Source: Paulinella micropora
Taxonomy: Eukaryota > Cercozoa > Imbricatea > Euglyphida
NCBI GenBank assembly: GCA_009731375.1
Contig: BJOX01000057.1
Span: forward strand, 1,166,721 to 1,199,357
Length of the DNA: 32,637 nucleotides
Direction: 5' to 3'
Within the stretch, counting starts at the first letter, position 1; each line of letters starts with the position of its first letter. This document shows positions 1-9,696 of the stretch, piece after piece. Position numbers and translations under genes: made by a program. The notes beneath the pieces are model-generated. The model searched no databases. It saw only the letters and a program-made list of their open reading frames with translations, and was not told the DNA's origin.

Positions 1-83
1 GATAATAAAATTTTACTAATAATATTAATATATATTAATAGTAATGTAATAATAATACTGAATAATAATACTGAATAATAATA

Positions 84-177
<94 letters not shown>

Positions 178-178
178 G
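1..178. repeat. (AAT)n microsatellite
   Basis: Nearly pure AAT triplets from about 75, with an AT-rich imperfect lead-in. On the minus strand it is the (ATT)n tail directly after the SINE 3' end. Confidence 0.95.
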
Positions 179-179
179 T

Positions 180-445
180 GCTTCTCTGTCAATGGCTGAT
201 GCATTTCTGCACATGCGCCTCCATCGTCTCACCCGTGAGGGGAGTACGAAGAATTGACGATAAGCTCTAATGACACCCCCGCAAGGGCAGTTCCAACACT
301 TCCAGACGGGCCGGTATGTTCAATGAAAATACTGGTCCAGAAATAGACCGGTATGTTCAATGAAAATACTGGTGGCACCGACGGGAATCGAACTGGCGAC
401 AGGGCCCAGATGGTAGAACTTGACCACTGGGCTATCACGGTGTCC

Positions 446-446
<1 letters not shown>
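180..446 (-). mobile_element. tRNA-derived SINE with LINE-like 3' end
   Basis: On the minus strand the 5' end is tRNA-like. It has an A-box-like TAGCCCAGTGG (424-434) and a B-box-like GTTCGATTCCC (383-393) about 30 nt apart, the two internal RNA polymerase III promoter elements. The acceptor and T stems pair poorly, so this is a tRNA relic and not a working tRNA gene. A body with a 37-bp direct repeat follows, then a 3' segment (205-224) that matches the end of the LINE at 25657-25676 at 17 of 20 bases, then an (ATT)n tail. Head, body, LINE-like 3' end and simple-repeat tail is standard SINE architecture. The ends are set only by the flanking microsatellites; no target duplication could be resolved. 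Confidence 0.6.
311..373. repeat. 26-bp direct repeat inside the SINE
   Basis: A 26-bp sequence starting CCGGTATGTTC and ending ATACTGGT occurs perfectly at 311-336 and 348-373. The 11 nt between make a 37-bp unit. The second copy abuts the tRNA-like head. Confidence 0.9.

Positions 447-531
<85 letters not shown>
447..531. repeat. (AAT)n microsatellite
   Basis: Uninterrupted AAT triplets on the 5' side of the SINE (minus-strand sense). Confidence 0.95.
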
Positions 532-1467
532 TGTTAGGTAATAGGTTGGTAACTAATATCTCATGTATTAACCTGGTTATACGGTTAGATCCCGTATCAG
601 AAAAATTTATGCAAATCCACCTTTGTGTACCGAGTGGGTATATCTGCCCCCACAAAGTGGGTCCAGTTATTGTTCCGTTCTTAATACCTACCATTCGTTT
701 CAGTCGTCCGTGACTGTTGGACTTGGTATAATCATTAAAGTCATTCTTCAGTATATTGTAAGTCATTAGATTATGAAGCCTTGAAGCGCCGTTCGCGCTG
801 CACCCCTTGGAGAGTGTCTCCAAGCACCGAAGAAAGCTGGCCCCAACACCCAGAGGGACGTTGTCTTGTTCGTAGTCGGTGTCAGAGCAGAACTAATTTC
901 TGTCTACTGTGTGTGGTTGATAGATAACTGGTGAGGCACTGTGCGAGTTGAGCTGAGTCTCAGCGCAGTGGCCGGCCCGCACAATACATAGTGGCATTGA
1001 GTGTCGTCCAGCTTATCGTTACTTGATTCTTATGCTTGGTCTGCCCCTCTACCGTTGAGTGACGACTAAGTGTCAGAGTAGCTATTCCGGTTACATCTGG
1101 AGTCGCTAACAAAAGTTGAACGGGGTTTGCTTTTGCTTTTCGTGAGGTTCACAAAAAACCAAAGTTCTCCCTTTTTCTCGCTTTGATTTTCTTGGGGTTT
1201 TTGACACCTTGAAAATCCGAATAGAAAAGGGTGTGGATCTTTTTCAAGTTTTGTTTAAGTTAGTTGTCTTCCTTAGGGGGAGAGGGATAGAAACAGATTG
1301 TGTGTGAGGAAGTAGGAGTACACACGTCTGGTTTTGACTTGAACAAGGTAGCAAGGATACACAGACATAGCACATAAACTGTTTGGGAAGCAGTGTTGTG
1401 TGTGTGTGCGTGTTGTGTGCCTTCTGTTTTTGTCTCATCTCTCTATTTTTTCTGTCACTCTTACATG
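532..1467. other. Unique sequence, no gene recognised
   Basis: No ORF with protein-like composition and no RNA gene recognised. The stretch 1130-1260 is T-rich. Upstream regulatory sequence of the relic gene could lie here, but no specific motif is visible. Confidence 0.5.
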
Positions 1468-2138
1468 TTATCATTGCAGAAGAAAAGGAGAATGATAGGA
1501 AGTCCGTACGCTACACCGTTTGATGGTAGTGTAGAAGGCCTGAGGATGCCTCTGTCTGTCGGTGTACGAAGGATGTGGCTGACACTAGCCTTTAGCACTA
1601 GTTCTTCATCCTCAGGAGGGACTACTCCTGTGATTGCTGAGACATCTGCTCGTCTGATAGACTATTTACATGCGATTTGGCAAGCTCGTCTAACTGGTGA
1701 CAGTTGGGCTGATCAACTTCCGTCTATAAGTGCAGCACAGACTGTCAAGACATTCGTTGATGCCTTGGGAACTGGAGCTACGAGAGATGTGTGGTCTACA
1801 ATCGTGATGAGACAGGCTACAGTGGCTAATGTAATGATGGCTGCTGAGATGATTGTCCAAATCTCGGAAGCTGGGTGGATGGGAACTTCATACTAGACGC
1901 CTGAGAGGCTGGCGGCGTCCAGAATGATTGCTTCTACCGACAGGCTGGTGGACTTCAACATGACAGCTGCAAGACTAGTTCAAGCAGAGGTGTGGAATGT
2001 TGTTGTTTTGAGCATGTCGCTCTTCAAGGATTTCTATATACAACTTGAAGCAACATGAGCAACCCTTGTATTAATACGACTTGATTGGTTGCTTGCATGC
2101 TTGGGAGGTCTTAGACGAGAGACACCCCAAGTGGGATG
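1468..2138 (+). pseudogene. Unrecognised broken gene, part A (upstream of copia)
   Basis: I do not recognise this protein. From ATG 1468 the frame reads a helical, alanine- and valine-rich protein, with an STSSSSSGG linker near the start. It meets TAG at 1894-1896. The same frame then continues with similar protein-like composition for 53 codons to TGA 2056-2058. Another frame is open from 2075 to the copia target site (WEVLDERHPKWD at 2102-2137). It runs into the sequence on the far side of the element when the insertion is removed. One internal stop plus one frame change suggest decay before or after insertion. An earlier in-frame ATG at 1393 gives a cysteine-rich, less protein-like N-terminus, so 1468 is preferred. 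Non-standard decoding is unlikely, because the nearby retroelement ORFs end normally with TAG and TAA. Confidence 0.45.
2134..2138. repeat. Copia target-site duplication, left copy
   Basis: GGATG directly before the 5' LTR; the same five bases follow the 3' LTR at 9697-9701. Five bp is the usual Ty1/copia duplication length. The boundary is ambiguous by one or two bases because G also occurs at the LTR edges. Confidence 0.8.
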
Positions 2139-2449
2139 CGTTGTAATGTACTACTAATATCCGTTACTCCACCTAGACAATTTACCGGTAATTTGGATAG
2201 TCTTAGTCATAGGCAGGTTCATAGGCCGGACAGTTATTAATACCTTTATTACTGACAAGGACACTTTCTAGAGTATTCGCGAATCATAGTCTGGAATGCC
2301 TAGAATCAAATGAGTATTACCATTCTGTAAAGGTCATAACATCATAAATTTGTGTGACCCAAAGTCATTAAAAGTCTTTTCTTCGGTTATTCTTTACCCT
2401 TAGCGGGGTAGCTTCCCTAAACTCTGCGTTTGAGTGATAGATTACTTTG
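2139..2449 (+). repeat. Copia 5' LTR
   Basis: Matches 9385-9696 along its length. Termini read CGTTGTAATG at the start and GATTACTTTG at the end, without the usual TG...CA ends. It contains the 10-bp palindrome ATTCGCGAAT (2275-2284). Directly downstream, TGGTTATGAGC (2448-2458) is the only candidate minus-strand primer-binding site, and it overlaps the gag start codon. That assignment is weak. Confidence 0.9.
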
Positions 2450-2452
2450 GTT

Positions 2453-5449
2453 ATGAGCCTTGTCAAGGAGGCAAGCGTGCCAAAGCACGTATTGAGTCAA
2501 GTGCCCATATTCGAGGGCAACGACCAAAGCTTTTGGCCTTGGTCAAGCAAGTTTCAGAAGCACATGCAGGGGATATCTGTCCACGTGGCAGAGATGGTAT
2601 CTGTGGCATTAGCCGACCCAGCTAAAGCCAAAAGGGATTTTCCTTACGACGAAGCAAGGGCTAAGACGGCAGAAGACTTAGAAGAGCCCGACACGCCCAT
2701 AAGTGATAGTGAGGAAGATGAAGAGTCAGACACCTCTCAGAGAGGAAGACAGAGACCCCAGACAAAGAAAGAAGATATCAAACAGCCAGAAGGTTGGGAT
2801 AAAATGACAGCAGAACAAAAGAGAGAGTGGAAAGAGAAAGAAGCAAGGAAAAAGAAAAGACAAAGTATGAAACAACACACAAGAAGAAAGACAGCTATCC
2901 GCAAAGAGAAGAAATATTATGAAAGGATGAAAACTTTGCAGTTATGTCTGTCTGTGGCTTTTTCCAAAGACAATGTATCTAATTTCCTGCGAACACAGAA
3001 GACGAAAGGACCCATTGAAGAGTTGATAGTAGTAAGAGATCAATGGGGAGGCATTTCCGGAGCAGGTAGGTACATGTTAGAGGAAGAGTTTGAGAGAACG
3101 AGACCAAGGGCAGGTCAGAGGTATGTAGACTGGCTAAATGAATTTCTCGCAAAGAAAATCCAGCTTGAAAGTTTACGTGGGGCGCCATTTTCCGATGAGG
3201 AAGCAAAGAGAAAGCTATTTAAGAAATTGCGCTACCATCCAGCTTTCGGGGATAAATTTCAGGTGGACCACTATGATCTCCCGGCCAGACTAAGACCAAA
3301 TTTCTCGGAACTATGCGAAGCATCTAGGGAAAGATGGTTAATGTGGGAAGAAAAAGAAAGACGTAACAATTTCCGTGAGAGAAAAACTCAAATTCGCAAA
3401 GACAACAACAAGAAATCTCGGGATGGCAAGCAGCGGCAAGAGACCAATCTCCTGATGGATAATAAAGGGAAAAGGGGAGACAATAAACCGGGACCAAAGA
3501 CAGCTCCAAACTGGACGCTCAAAGTCACGTGTTTCGGATGTGATGCCAAAGGCCATACCATGAGATATTGTCCGGTGATTTCGGAAAAGTTCCGCAAAGA
3601 AGGAAAATTAAAACGGAATCAAACGGAAGACAAAGGCACGGAACAAGAAAAGAACGAACAAAAGAACAATTACAAAAACAAAAAGAAACCCTTTCATAAG
3701 AAAAAGAAAGCACTCACTTTGATAACAACCGGCAACGACAAAAACGAAGACGAACAAAGTGACTCTGATACAAACGTTGCTTTAATCCATATGGGGAACA
3801 CTTATGATAAGAGCGATGATGATGAGGAAGAAAGAGAAAGAGATGACGAGCAACCAAGCTCACCTCATCACAAATCTACAAGTCCCCAAGCCCTTTTGAA
3901 CGATACAAAGACTACACCTAGGGTAGGGAATAGACATAGTGAGAGTGGAGAAGGACGGGAAGTGCTGTTAGTATCGGCCACCCTACGAGGTCCCTCCTCA
4001 CTACGGGGAGAAGGCAAGGAAGAGCGGTTAGTATCCGCCACCCCACGATGTTCCCCAGTCACCCCTAACCCTAACGAAACTCCTTTGAGGCTTGAGAGTT
4101 CTTACGGAGTCACGCCTGACACAAAATGTGCCGGAATAAACAGACGCAAAAAACCGTGTAATGTTTCCGTTGAAAAATCAAAAGGAAAAGGAATATACGC
4201 AAATCACGCGAAACGATTATCTTATGCGAGGTACTGCGGATATCACGCCACACAAGACCCAGATTATCCGGAGTTGGATTTGTCGGTAAGTCCCGTGTTG
4301 CGTCCCCCCAAATCTCCTTACTACCCAGACGAACGAGGTCTTAAAGCTGCGGCATTGGAAAAGTCTCATAAAATTACGCAAAGACTCGTTTTCGGGGAAT
4401 TTGAAACTTTACGTGACACCAAAATTTCCACAAGTCCACAAGTCTCGCAAAATATTCCGCAACAACCACGCAAACATAATCCATTTTCTAGTCAGCGGAC
4501 CGGCCAGAGCAGAGAAGGGAGAGAAGAGAGTGGAGTGGATGAGGGAGAGCAACGACTTGGGCCCACTTCTGTCAACAAGTTTGGCAACCAAATAGGTCCC
4601 ACCTCACAACAACTCCAAATCTCTAGTTCTAGACCAATCACAGCACTCCCACCAACACAGACAACAAACACGCAACCCATCAACCCTCCCGTCATAACCT
4701 TCAAAGATATAAATGAAATAGCTAAAACGTTGATGAATGAGTGCGTGAGGGGAATGAATGGAGAAGTGATGCGTGTCGTGAGTGGCGAGCTAGAGAGAGA
4801 TGACTTTTTGACTGACATAGTAAGAGCAATAGAAGGAGTGTACTTGGAGAGAGCAGTCAGACAGAGTCCCATCACTACACCTCCACAACTCACAGAAGAG
4901 GGACAAGGTGAGGGTAGAGGAGTCTCTGAGGGTGAACTAGAAACAGAGACAGAGACAGAAGGAGAGACAGAGCATGTACTGATACATGTGAGAAAAAGAG
5001 TGATGAAAAAGAGAGACATGACAGTACAGGATAGTGGAGCAAGCACAGACATATCATGCAGAGAAGACAGATTGACGGATGTCGATGAGATAGACCCGGT
5101 AGAACTACTGACAGGTAATGGAGAAAGGGAGTTGAGTAAGTCAGGAAGAGCTAGGCTGACTGTGATAGATGGGAAAGGAAGGCCTAGAGCAGTAGAAAAG
5201 AAGATGTTACTCGACACTACCTTACCAGTTAGCATAGTCTCTACAGGACAGATGGACCACAGACACAACAGATCAGTCATCCACCAAAACGGACAGTTAG
5301 TAATACTCAAACACCCCATCCACATTAACGAGAGTGACATATTAGTAAGGGGAAGATTAACTAAGAGTATGATATATAGATGGGATGACGAATATGATGA
5401 ACCATTGAAAGTCAACGAAAGATATGATCCTTTCGCAACAAGGGGGTAG
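2453..5449 (+). CDS. gag: Copia Gag-protease polyprotein
   Basis: 998 residues from ATG 2453, only 3 nt past the LTR, ending TAG 5447-5449. Gag forms the particle and binds RNA; the aspartic protease matures the polyprotein. A lysine- and glutamate-rich, very basic N-terminal half leads to a CCHC zinc knuckle (C360, C363, H368, C373; CFGCDAKGH...C) for nucleic-acid binding. A long low-complexity linker follows. The protease active site is D860-S-G-A in VQDSGASTDISC, and its domain continues to near the stop. Integrase is not in this frame: the reading must move -1 at the end to enter pol. A near-cognate upstream TTG at 2447 lies inside the LTR; the ATG is preferred. The long acidic/basic spacer between knuckle and protease makes this gag larger than in typical copia elements. 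Confidence 0.9.
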   Translation: MSLVKEASVPKHVLSQVPIFEGNDQSFWPWSSKFQKHMQGISVHVAEMVSVALADPAKAKRDFPYDEARAKTAEDLEEPDTPISDSEEDEESDTSQRGRQRPQTKKEDIKQPEGWDKMTAEQKREWKEKEARKKKRQSMKQHTRRKTAIRKEKKYYERMKTLQLCLSVAFSKDNVSNFLRTQKTKGPIEELIVVRDQWGGISGAGRYMLEEEFERTRPRAGQRYVDWLNEFLAKKIQLESLRGAPFSDEEAKRKLFKKLRYHPAFGDKFQVDHYDLPARLRPNFSELCEASRERWLMWEEKERRNNFRERKTQIRKDNNKKSRDGKQRQETNLLMDNKGKRGDNKPGPKTAPNWTLKVTCFGCDAKGHTMRYCPVISEKFRKEGKLKRNQTEDKGTEQEKNEQKNNYKNKKKPFHKKKKALTLITTGNDKNEDEQSDSDTNVALIHMGNTYDKSDDDEEERERDDEQPSSPHHKSTSPQALLNDTKTTPRVGNRHSESGEGREVLLVSATLRGPSSLRGEGKEERLVSATPRCSPVTPNPNETPLRLESSYGVTPDTKCAGINRRKKPCNVSVEKSKGKGIYANHAKRLSYARYCGYHATQDPDYPELDLSVSPVLRPPKSPYYPDERGLKAAALEKSHKITQRLVFGEFETLRDTKISTSPQVSQNIPQQPRKHNPFSSQRTGQSREGREESGVDEGEQRLGPTSVNKFGNQIGPTSQQLQISSSRPITALPPTQTTNTQPINPPVITFKDINEIAKTLMNECVRGMNGEVMRVVSGELERDDFLTDIVRAIEGVYLERAVRQSPITTPPQLTEEGQGEGRGVSEGELETETETEGETEHVLIHVRKRVMKKRDMTVQDSGASTDISCREDRLTDVDEIDPVELLTGNGERELSKSGRARLTVIDGKGRPRAVEKKMLLDTTLPVSIVSTGQMDHRHNRSVIHQNGQLVILKHPIHINESDILVRGRLTKSMIYRWDDEYDEPLKVNERYDPFATRG
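5428..5449 (+). promoter_or_regulatory. Candidate -1 frameshift site between gag-PR and pol
   Basis: The pol frame opens after TGA 5425-5427 and the gag frame closes at TAG 5447-5449, so the shift must occur within about 20 nt. The only obvious slip site is AGGGGGTAG (5441-5449). A tRNA-Gly on GGG with the stop codon next can slip back one base and re-pair with GGG. It does not match the standard X XXY YYZ heptamer. A lost G in the G5 run, biological or from assembly, would explain the same data. Confidence 0.45.
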
Positions 5450-8400
5450 AAGGGGAGGGAAGCCCCACAAATGAGAACAAAAACGAGACAAGTAAGCATG
5501 AAGTAAATAAGAGAGAGAAAGAATTACACGTAGATATAGTATTATATGAAGCTTACCCCAGAAAGTCAGACAAACCTAGAAAGATAGGAATCAAGCTTTT
5601 TCACTATGCCTGTGGGCATTATGGGTTAACAAAGATGCGCCTATTGGCAAAAATTTTGAACATTAAGTTAGTTGGTGACGAGAGCGATGTGAGATTTTGC
5701 GAATCTTGCATGATAGGAAAGTCTAAACGTTTGCCACGTTTTGCAGTTAATACAATAGAAAGAGCCCAAAAGCCAGGTATAATTCTACACATAGACACAT
5801 CAGGACCGTGGGCAACTAGATCAATAGGTGGTAAACGGTATAAATTTTCGGTCACCGACGACTACTCACTGTTCATTCTTGACTTTTATTTAGCCCATAA
5901 GAATGAGTTTGTAGATTGCTTAAAACAAGCTGTAGCCTTTTATGAGAGACAGACAGGAAACAAAGTAAAGGAAATTCGCGCAGATCAAGAATTCCATATT
6001 CCGGAGGAAGTCATTAAGTGGTGGAAAAATATTCGCTTTATTTGGAAAACCTCCGCGACAAACGATAAAGACGGGAATCCTATTGCGGAAAAAGTGAATG
6101 ATATTACGGCGGGGCCTGCACGAGCAATGAGATATCACGCTAAATTACCGCCGCAATTCTGGGCAGAATTAGAACACGCAGCAACAACCATTCACAACAT
6201 ACTACCGGCAATTCACGGGGAACGCAAAGGAATTTCGCCTTATGAGCAGCTGTTAGGTAGAAAACCAACACTCTTTCATTTAAAACCAATAGGATGTATG
6301 GGTGTGTTACATATACCTAAGACTAAAGTGCGGAAGGGAGAGTACAGAGGGAAAAAGGTGATGCTAGTAGGATATGATCTATTTCGGGAACTATACCGCG
6401 TATGGGATGGTAAGAAGATAATTTCCGGAGTGAGAGATGTGAGATTTAATATTCACAAAATCGGTAAACAAGCTCATCCTCCTAAACTAGTGTCGTGGGA
6501 TAATGATGACTCTGAGGGGGAGAATGAGAATGAGAGCGAGCAACCACACACATCTCCACAAGCGTCACCACCCCAATCACCACCCCAATCACCACCTCAA
6601 TCACCTAAGTCACCGCACAACGTCAACAACGACCACCCAACAACACACTTTGATGAAGTTGAGGGGGAGACAGAGAATGTTGATATCGATGCGAATGAGA
6701 ATGAGCATGAAAATGAGCATGTGGAGAAGAATACATTGGATCACAAACATACACGCCTACACACAAGTCCAGAGCCACATTATCCACAACAATTACCCCC
6801 AGAGCACAAGATCAAGCCACAAGAGCATACAAATGAACAAGATCCAACAGATCCACTAAAAATACATGAAAGAAGAGCATACGAAGAAAAATCACCACCA
6901 TCTAAGGGATTAACGTGGGAGCAGAGTCAGAGAGTAACGGAGAGTAACATAATCCCCGGTAAAAGGCAGCGCAAGGCAGTAGAGAGATTTACCCCTAGCA
7001 ATGAGCCCAAGAGAGAAAAGAGAGAGGCTCAAGAGCTAATAGGTAAGGTAGTAAGAGTGCCCGCGCGTGCATGGGGAGATGGATGGGCGAAGAAAAAGTA
7101 CGGTGAGGGATGGGAGAGCATAGTACGAGTAGGGGTAGTCAGCAGAGTGAGTGACCCCAGAGATAGACTCGTAGTAAGAGACAGACCTCAGCCCACCCAC
7201 ATAGTTAAGTTTGAGGACGAAGAAGAACGGATGTTGAATTCGGAAATCCTCAAATACTCCGTGAAAGATCCCGAATACCCGTTACAAAGTCCCGCTAATA
7301 TGTTTTTATGCGATGACCGTATGGTGGCAGATGAGATTCGTGATTTTTATTTGTATGTAGATATCAGAGTACCCAAAGATGTCATAGAGGAAGGTTTGAC
7401 AGCTAAAGATGTTTTAGAGGGTATGAAAACAGAGCTAAAAGCTCTTCAATCCTTTAACACATACACATGGGTACCCCATAAGGAGGCAAGCAAGGCAGGA
7501 GTTAGTAAGATAGTTAGATTGACATGGGTTCACAAAGTAAAGTTAGATGAGAACGGGAAAAAGTTCATAAAGTCTCGTTTAGCTTTACGGGGAGATATGT
7601 TAGAACCCGGTGTTAGCTATAACCCAGATCAGCTCTTTGTTCCTTGCGCCGCGCACCATTCACTTTTATTTCTCGCCAAACTAGCTGCCTGGCACAAACA
7701 CAAACTATACGGCATAGATTTTAAAAATGCATACCTAAATGCTCGTATGAATGACCCTGTTTATGCATATGCGCCAGAGAGTGTAGACAGAGAAGGGCAT
7801 GAGGGGATGATATGGCGTATAGATGGTGCTTTATATGGTGCACCACAGGCAGGAAGAAGATGGTATGAGATATTAGCACCCAAGTTAGAGGAGCTAGGTT
7901 TTAGGTTGCTAGATTCAGACTTATGTATGTTTGTAGAAAATGATAAAGCTTTGAGAGAGGCGATAGTAGGGATATTTCATGTTGATGACTTGTTGTTCAC
8001 CGCACCAAACAAACAAGCATATGAGCGTTTTGCGTCCGCATTAGAAAAACATTTCCCGCTCAAAAGACTCGGTATTGCCCGTGAATTCAAAGGAATAGAG
8101 ATAGAGCAATCGAACGGGAAAATAATTTTGCATCAGCGAAAATATCAGCAGCAGATACTAAAAGAGGTAGGCTACGATTCTGCTAAACCCGTTAGTACTC
8201 CAGCGCAAGAACATTTCACGGAACCGATGTCGGAATCAGCTAGCTTGCGAAAATTTTCAATTCCTAGTCTAGTTGGTCGTTTGCTATTTCTCGCAAAGAT
8301 GACAAGACCCGATATAGAACAAGCACTAAATTCGGCAAGTGTCATGCAAACTATCGATAAGGGAATAACTTATGCGATGTTAGGCAGAATCTTTCGTTAT

Positions 8401-8940
8401 TTAGTTAACTCTTATCGAGGTTTAGCTTACCATGAGCCTAAGTCAGAGCAAGAAGGGCAAACCTATCCAAAACTTTCCATGTGGCCCGACGCGGCTCACA
8501 AAGTTTGTAAGAAAACAGGGAAGTCCCGCACTGGATTCGTGATCCTATGGGGCAGCGATCCAGTTGCATGGTTATCAAAGCGACAGAGTCGCATCGCCCT
8601 GAGTTCCAATGATGCTGAAATATTTGCAGCAACTGAGTGCATTAGAGAGGGACTTGCACTAAAACACATTACACAAGAACTAAACATAGCCCAAAAGAGC
8701 CCGATAGAATTATTCGAGGATAACTCTCAAACAGTCTTAGCGGCAGAGAGGGGTATGTCAGGTAATAGAACTAAACACTTACCTTTAGAATTACACTTTA
8801 TGCACCACCTACAGAGAGACGGTGAGATTAAGTTTGTAAAAGTAGGTACGAAGAAGCAGATAGGTGATGTAATGACAAAATATTTACCGAAAGAACAATT
8901 CGAGTATTTACTTAACAAATTTACGGTAAAGCTCAAGTAA
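5446..8940 (+). CDS. pol: Copia Pol: integrase, reverse transcriptase, RNase H
   Basis: Open in the -1 frame relative to gag and ending TAA 8938-8940; the first ATG is 5635. The pre-integrase zinc finger starts upstream of that ATG (H codons 5602 and 5617; CESC at 5698-5709), so translation from 5635 would lose half the finger. This favours frameshift expression. Counting from 5635, the integrase triad is D54, D117, E152; the usual DNGGEF around the second Asp is DQEF. A Ser/Pro-rich linker with SPPQ repeats follows near 300-320. RT has IDFKNAYLNA and the catalytic FHVDD box at D784-D785, with H where Y is usual. RNase H has D952, E995 and D1029. The protein copies the element RNA into DNA and inserts it in the genome. 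Confidence 0.92.
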   Translation, partial: VEGEGSPTNENKNETSKHEVNKREKELHVDIVLYEAYPRKSDKPRKIGIKLFHYACGHYGLTKMRLLAKILNIKLVGDESDVRFCESCMIGKSKRLPRFAVNTIERAQKPGIILHIDTSGPWATRSIGGKRYKFSVTDDYSLFILDFYLAHKNEFVDCLKQAVAFYERQTGNKVKEIRADQEFHIPEEVIKWWKNIRFIWKTSATNDKDGNPIAEKVNDITAGPARAMRYHAKLPPQFWAELEHAATTIHNILPAIHGERKGISPYEQLLGRKPTLFHLKPIGCMGVLHIPKTKVRKGEYRGKKVMLVGYDLFRELYRVWDGKKIISGVRDVRFNIHKIGKQAHPPKLVSWDNDDSEGENENESEQPHTSPQASPPQSPPQSPPQSPKSPHNVNNDHPTTHFDEVEGETENVDIDANENEHENEHVEKNTLDHKHTRLHTSPEPHYPQQLPPEHKIKPQEHTNEQDPTDPLKIHERRAYEEKSPPSKGLTWEQSQRVTESNIIPGKRQRKAVERFTPSNEPKREKREAQELIGKVVRVPARAWGDGWAKKKYGEGWESIVRVGVVSRVSDPRDRLVVRDRPQPTHIVKFEDEEERMLNSEILKYSVKDPEYPLQSPANMFLCDDRMVADEIRDFYLYVDIRVPKDVIEEGLTAKDVLEGMKTELKALQSFNTYTWVPHKEASKAGVSKIVRLTWVHKVKLDENGKKFIKSRLALRGDMLEPGVSYNPDQLFVPCAAHHSLLFLAKLAAWHKHKLYGIDFKNAYLNARMNDPVYAYAPESVDREGHEGMIWRIDGALYGAPQAGRRWYEILAPKLEELGFRLLDSDLCMFVENDKALREAIVGIFHVDDLLFTAPNKQAYERFASALEKHFPLKRLGIAREFKGIEIEQSNGKIILHQRKYQQQILKEVGYDSAKPVSTPAQEHFTEPMSESASLRKFSIPSLVGRLLFLAKMTRPDIEQALNSASVMQTIDKGITYAMLGRIFRYLVNSYRGLAYHEPKSEQEGQTYPKLSMWPDAAHKVCKKTGKSRTGFVILWGSDPVAWLSKRQSRIALSSNDAEIFAATECIREGLALKHITQELNIAQKSPIELFEDNSQTVLAAERGMSGNRTKHLPLELHFMHHLQRDGEIKFVKVGTKKQIGDVMTKYLPKEQFEYLLNKFTVKLK

Positions 8941-9384
8941 TTTCGGGATTTGCGTGTCCACTCACCTATATTTGCTTTGAGTGTTTTGTGCAGTTTGTTG
9001 CTTGTTGCAGCAGCTTTGTTTTGCGCAGGGGTCAAGAGCCGTCGAGCCGAGGCTGGGTAGCCGACTGCCACGCGAGGCCGGCAGCCGCGAGGCTTTCCCT
9101 GGCTAACTTAGCAATTTAAATTTTTTCTATCATTCTTTCTGTCCTAGAATAGGAAATCTAAATTTTTTTTTGATTTTGCTACCCTCTACGGGAAGCGCTT
9201 GCAAATTTTTGAACACATACATACTTCATACATGTTACTGCATGACTACACATATATACATACATAGAGGATGTGATGTAAATGGGAGTTGATATTTAAC
9301 CTTCGGGTAACACATAACTGATCAACACTATTTTTTTTCATATTTACACACTAATATAGCCTATGACTTGCGACTAAGGGGGAG
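8941..9384 (+). other. Copia 3' untranslated region with polypurine tract
   Basis: 444 nt without a convincing ORF. It ends in the purine run AAGGGGGAG (9376-9384) directly before the 3' LTR, the expected plus-strand priming site. GC-rich self-complementary segments near 9030-9095 could fold. Otherwise nothing recognised. Confidence 0.75.
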
Positions 9385-9696
9385 CGTTGTAATGTACTAC
9401 TAATATCCGTTACTCCACCTAGACAATTTACTGATAATTTGGATAATCTTAGTCATAGGCAGGTTCATATGCCGGACAGTTATTAATACCTTTATTACTG
9501 ACAAGGACACTTTCTAGAGTATTCGCGAATCATAGTCTGGAATGCTTAGAATCAAATGAGTATTACCATTCTGTAAAGGTCATAACATCATAAATTTGTG
9601 ACCCAAAGTCATTAAAAGTCTTTTCTTCTGTTATCATGCTATACCCTTAGCGGGGAAGCTTCCCTAAACTCTGCGTTTGAGTGATAGATTACTTTG
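9385..9696 (+). repeat. Copia 3' LTR
   Basis: Second LTR copy. Differences from the 5' LTR include several transitions, a 2-bp GT deletion near 9598 and a cluster of changes near 9631-9642. It retains ATTCGCGAAT. Confidence 0.92.

Larger units (their letters stand above)
2139..9696 (+). mobile_element. Ty1/copia LTR retrotransposon, near full length
   Basis: A 7.56-kb element with two LTRs of about 311 bp, a 5-bp target duplication, a gag-protease ORF, a pol ORF in copia order (integrase before RT and RNase H) and a polypurine tract. The LTRs differ by roughly ten substitutions plus small indels, so it is fairly young but not brand new. The single interruption in coding capacity is the gag-pol frame change at 5446, which may be programmed or may be a lesion. 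It lies in the sense orientation of the relic gene that it splits. Confidence 0.95.

Noticed and set aside
353-447. A functional tRNA gene
   Set aside because: A and B boxes are present, but the acceptor and T stems pair poorly and it is joined to a LINE-like 3' end, so it is a SINE head.
4492-5499. 335-residue minus-strand ORF
   Set aside because: Antisense shadow of the gag-protease ORF; low-complexity Ser/Leu composition.
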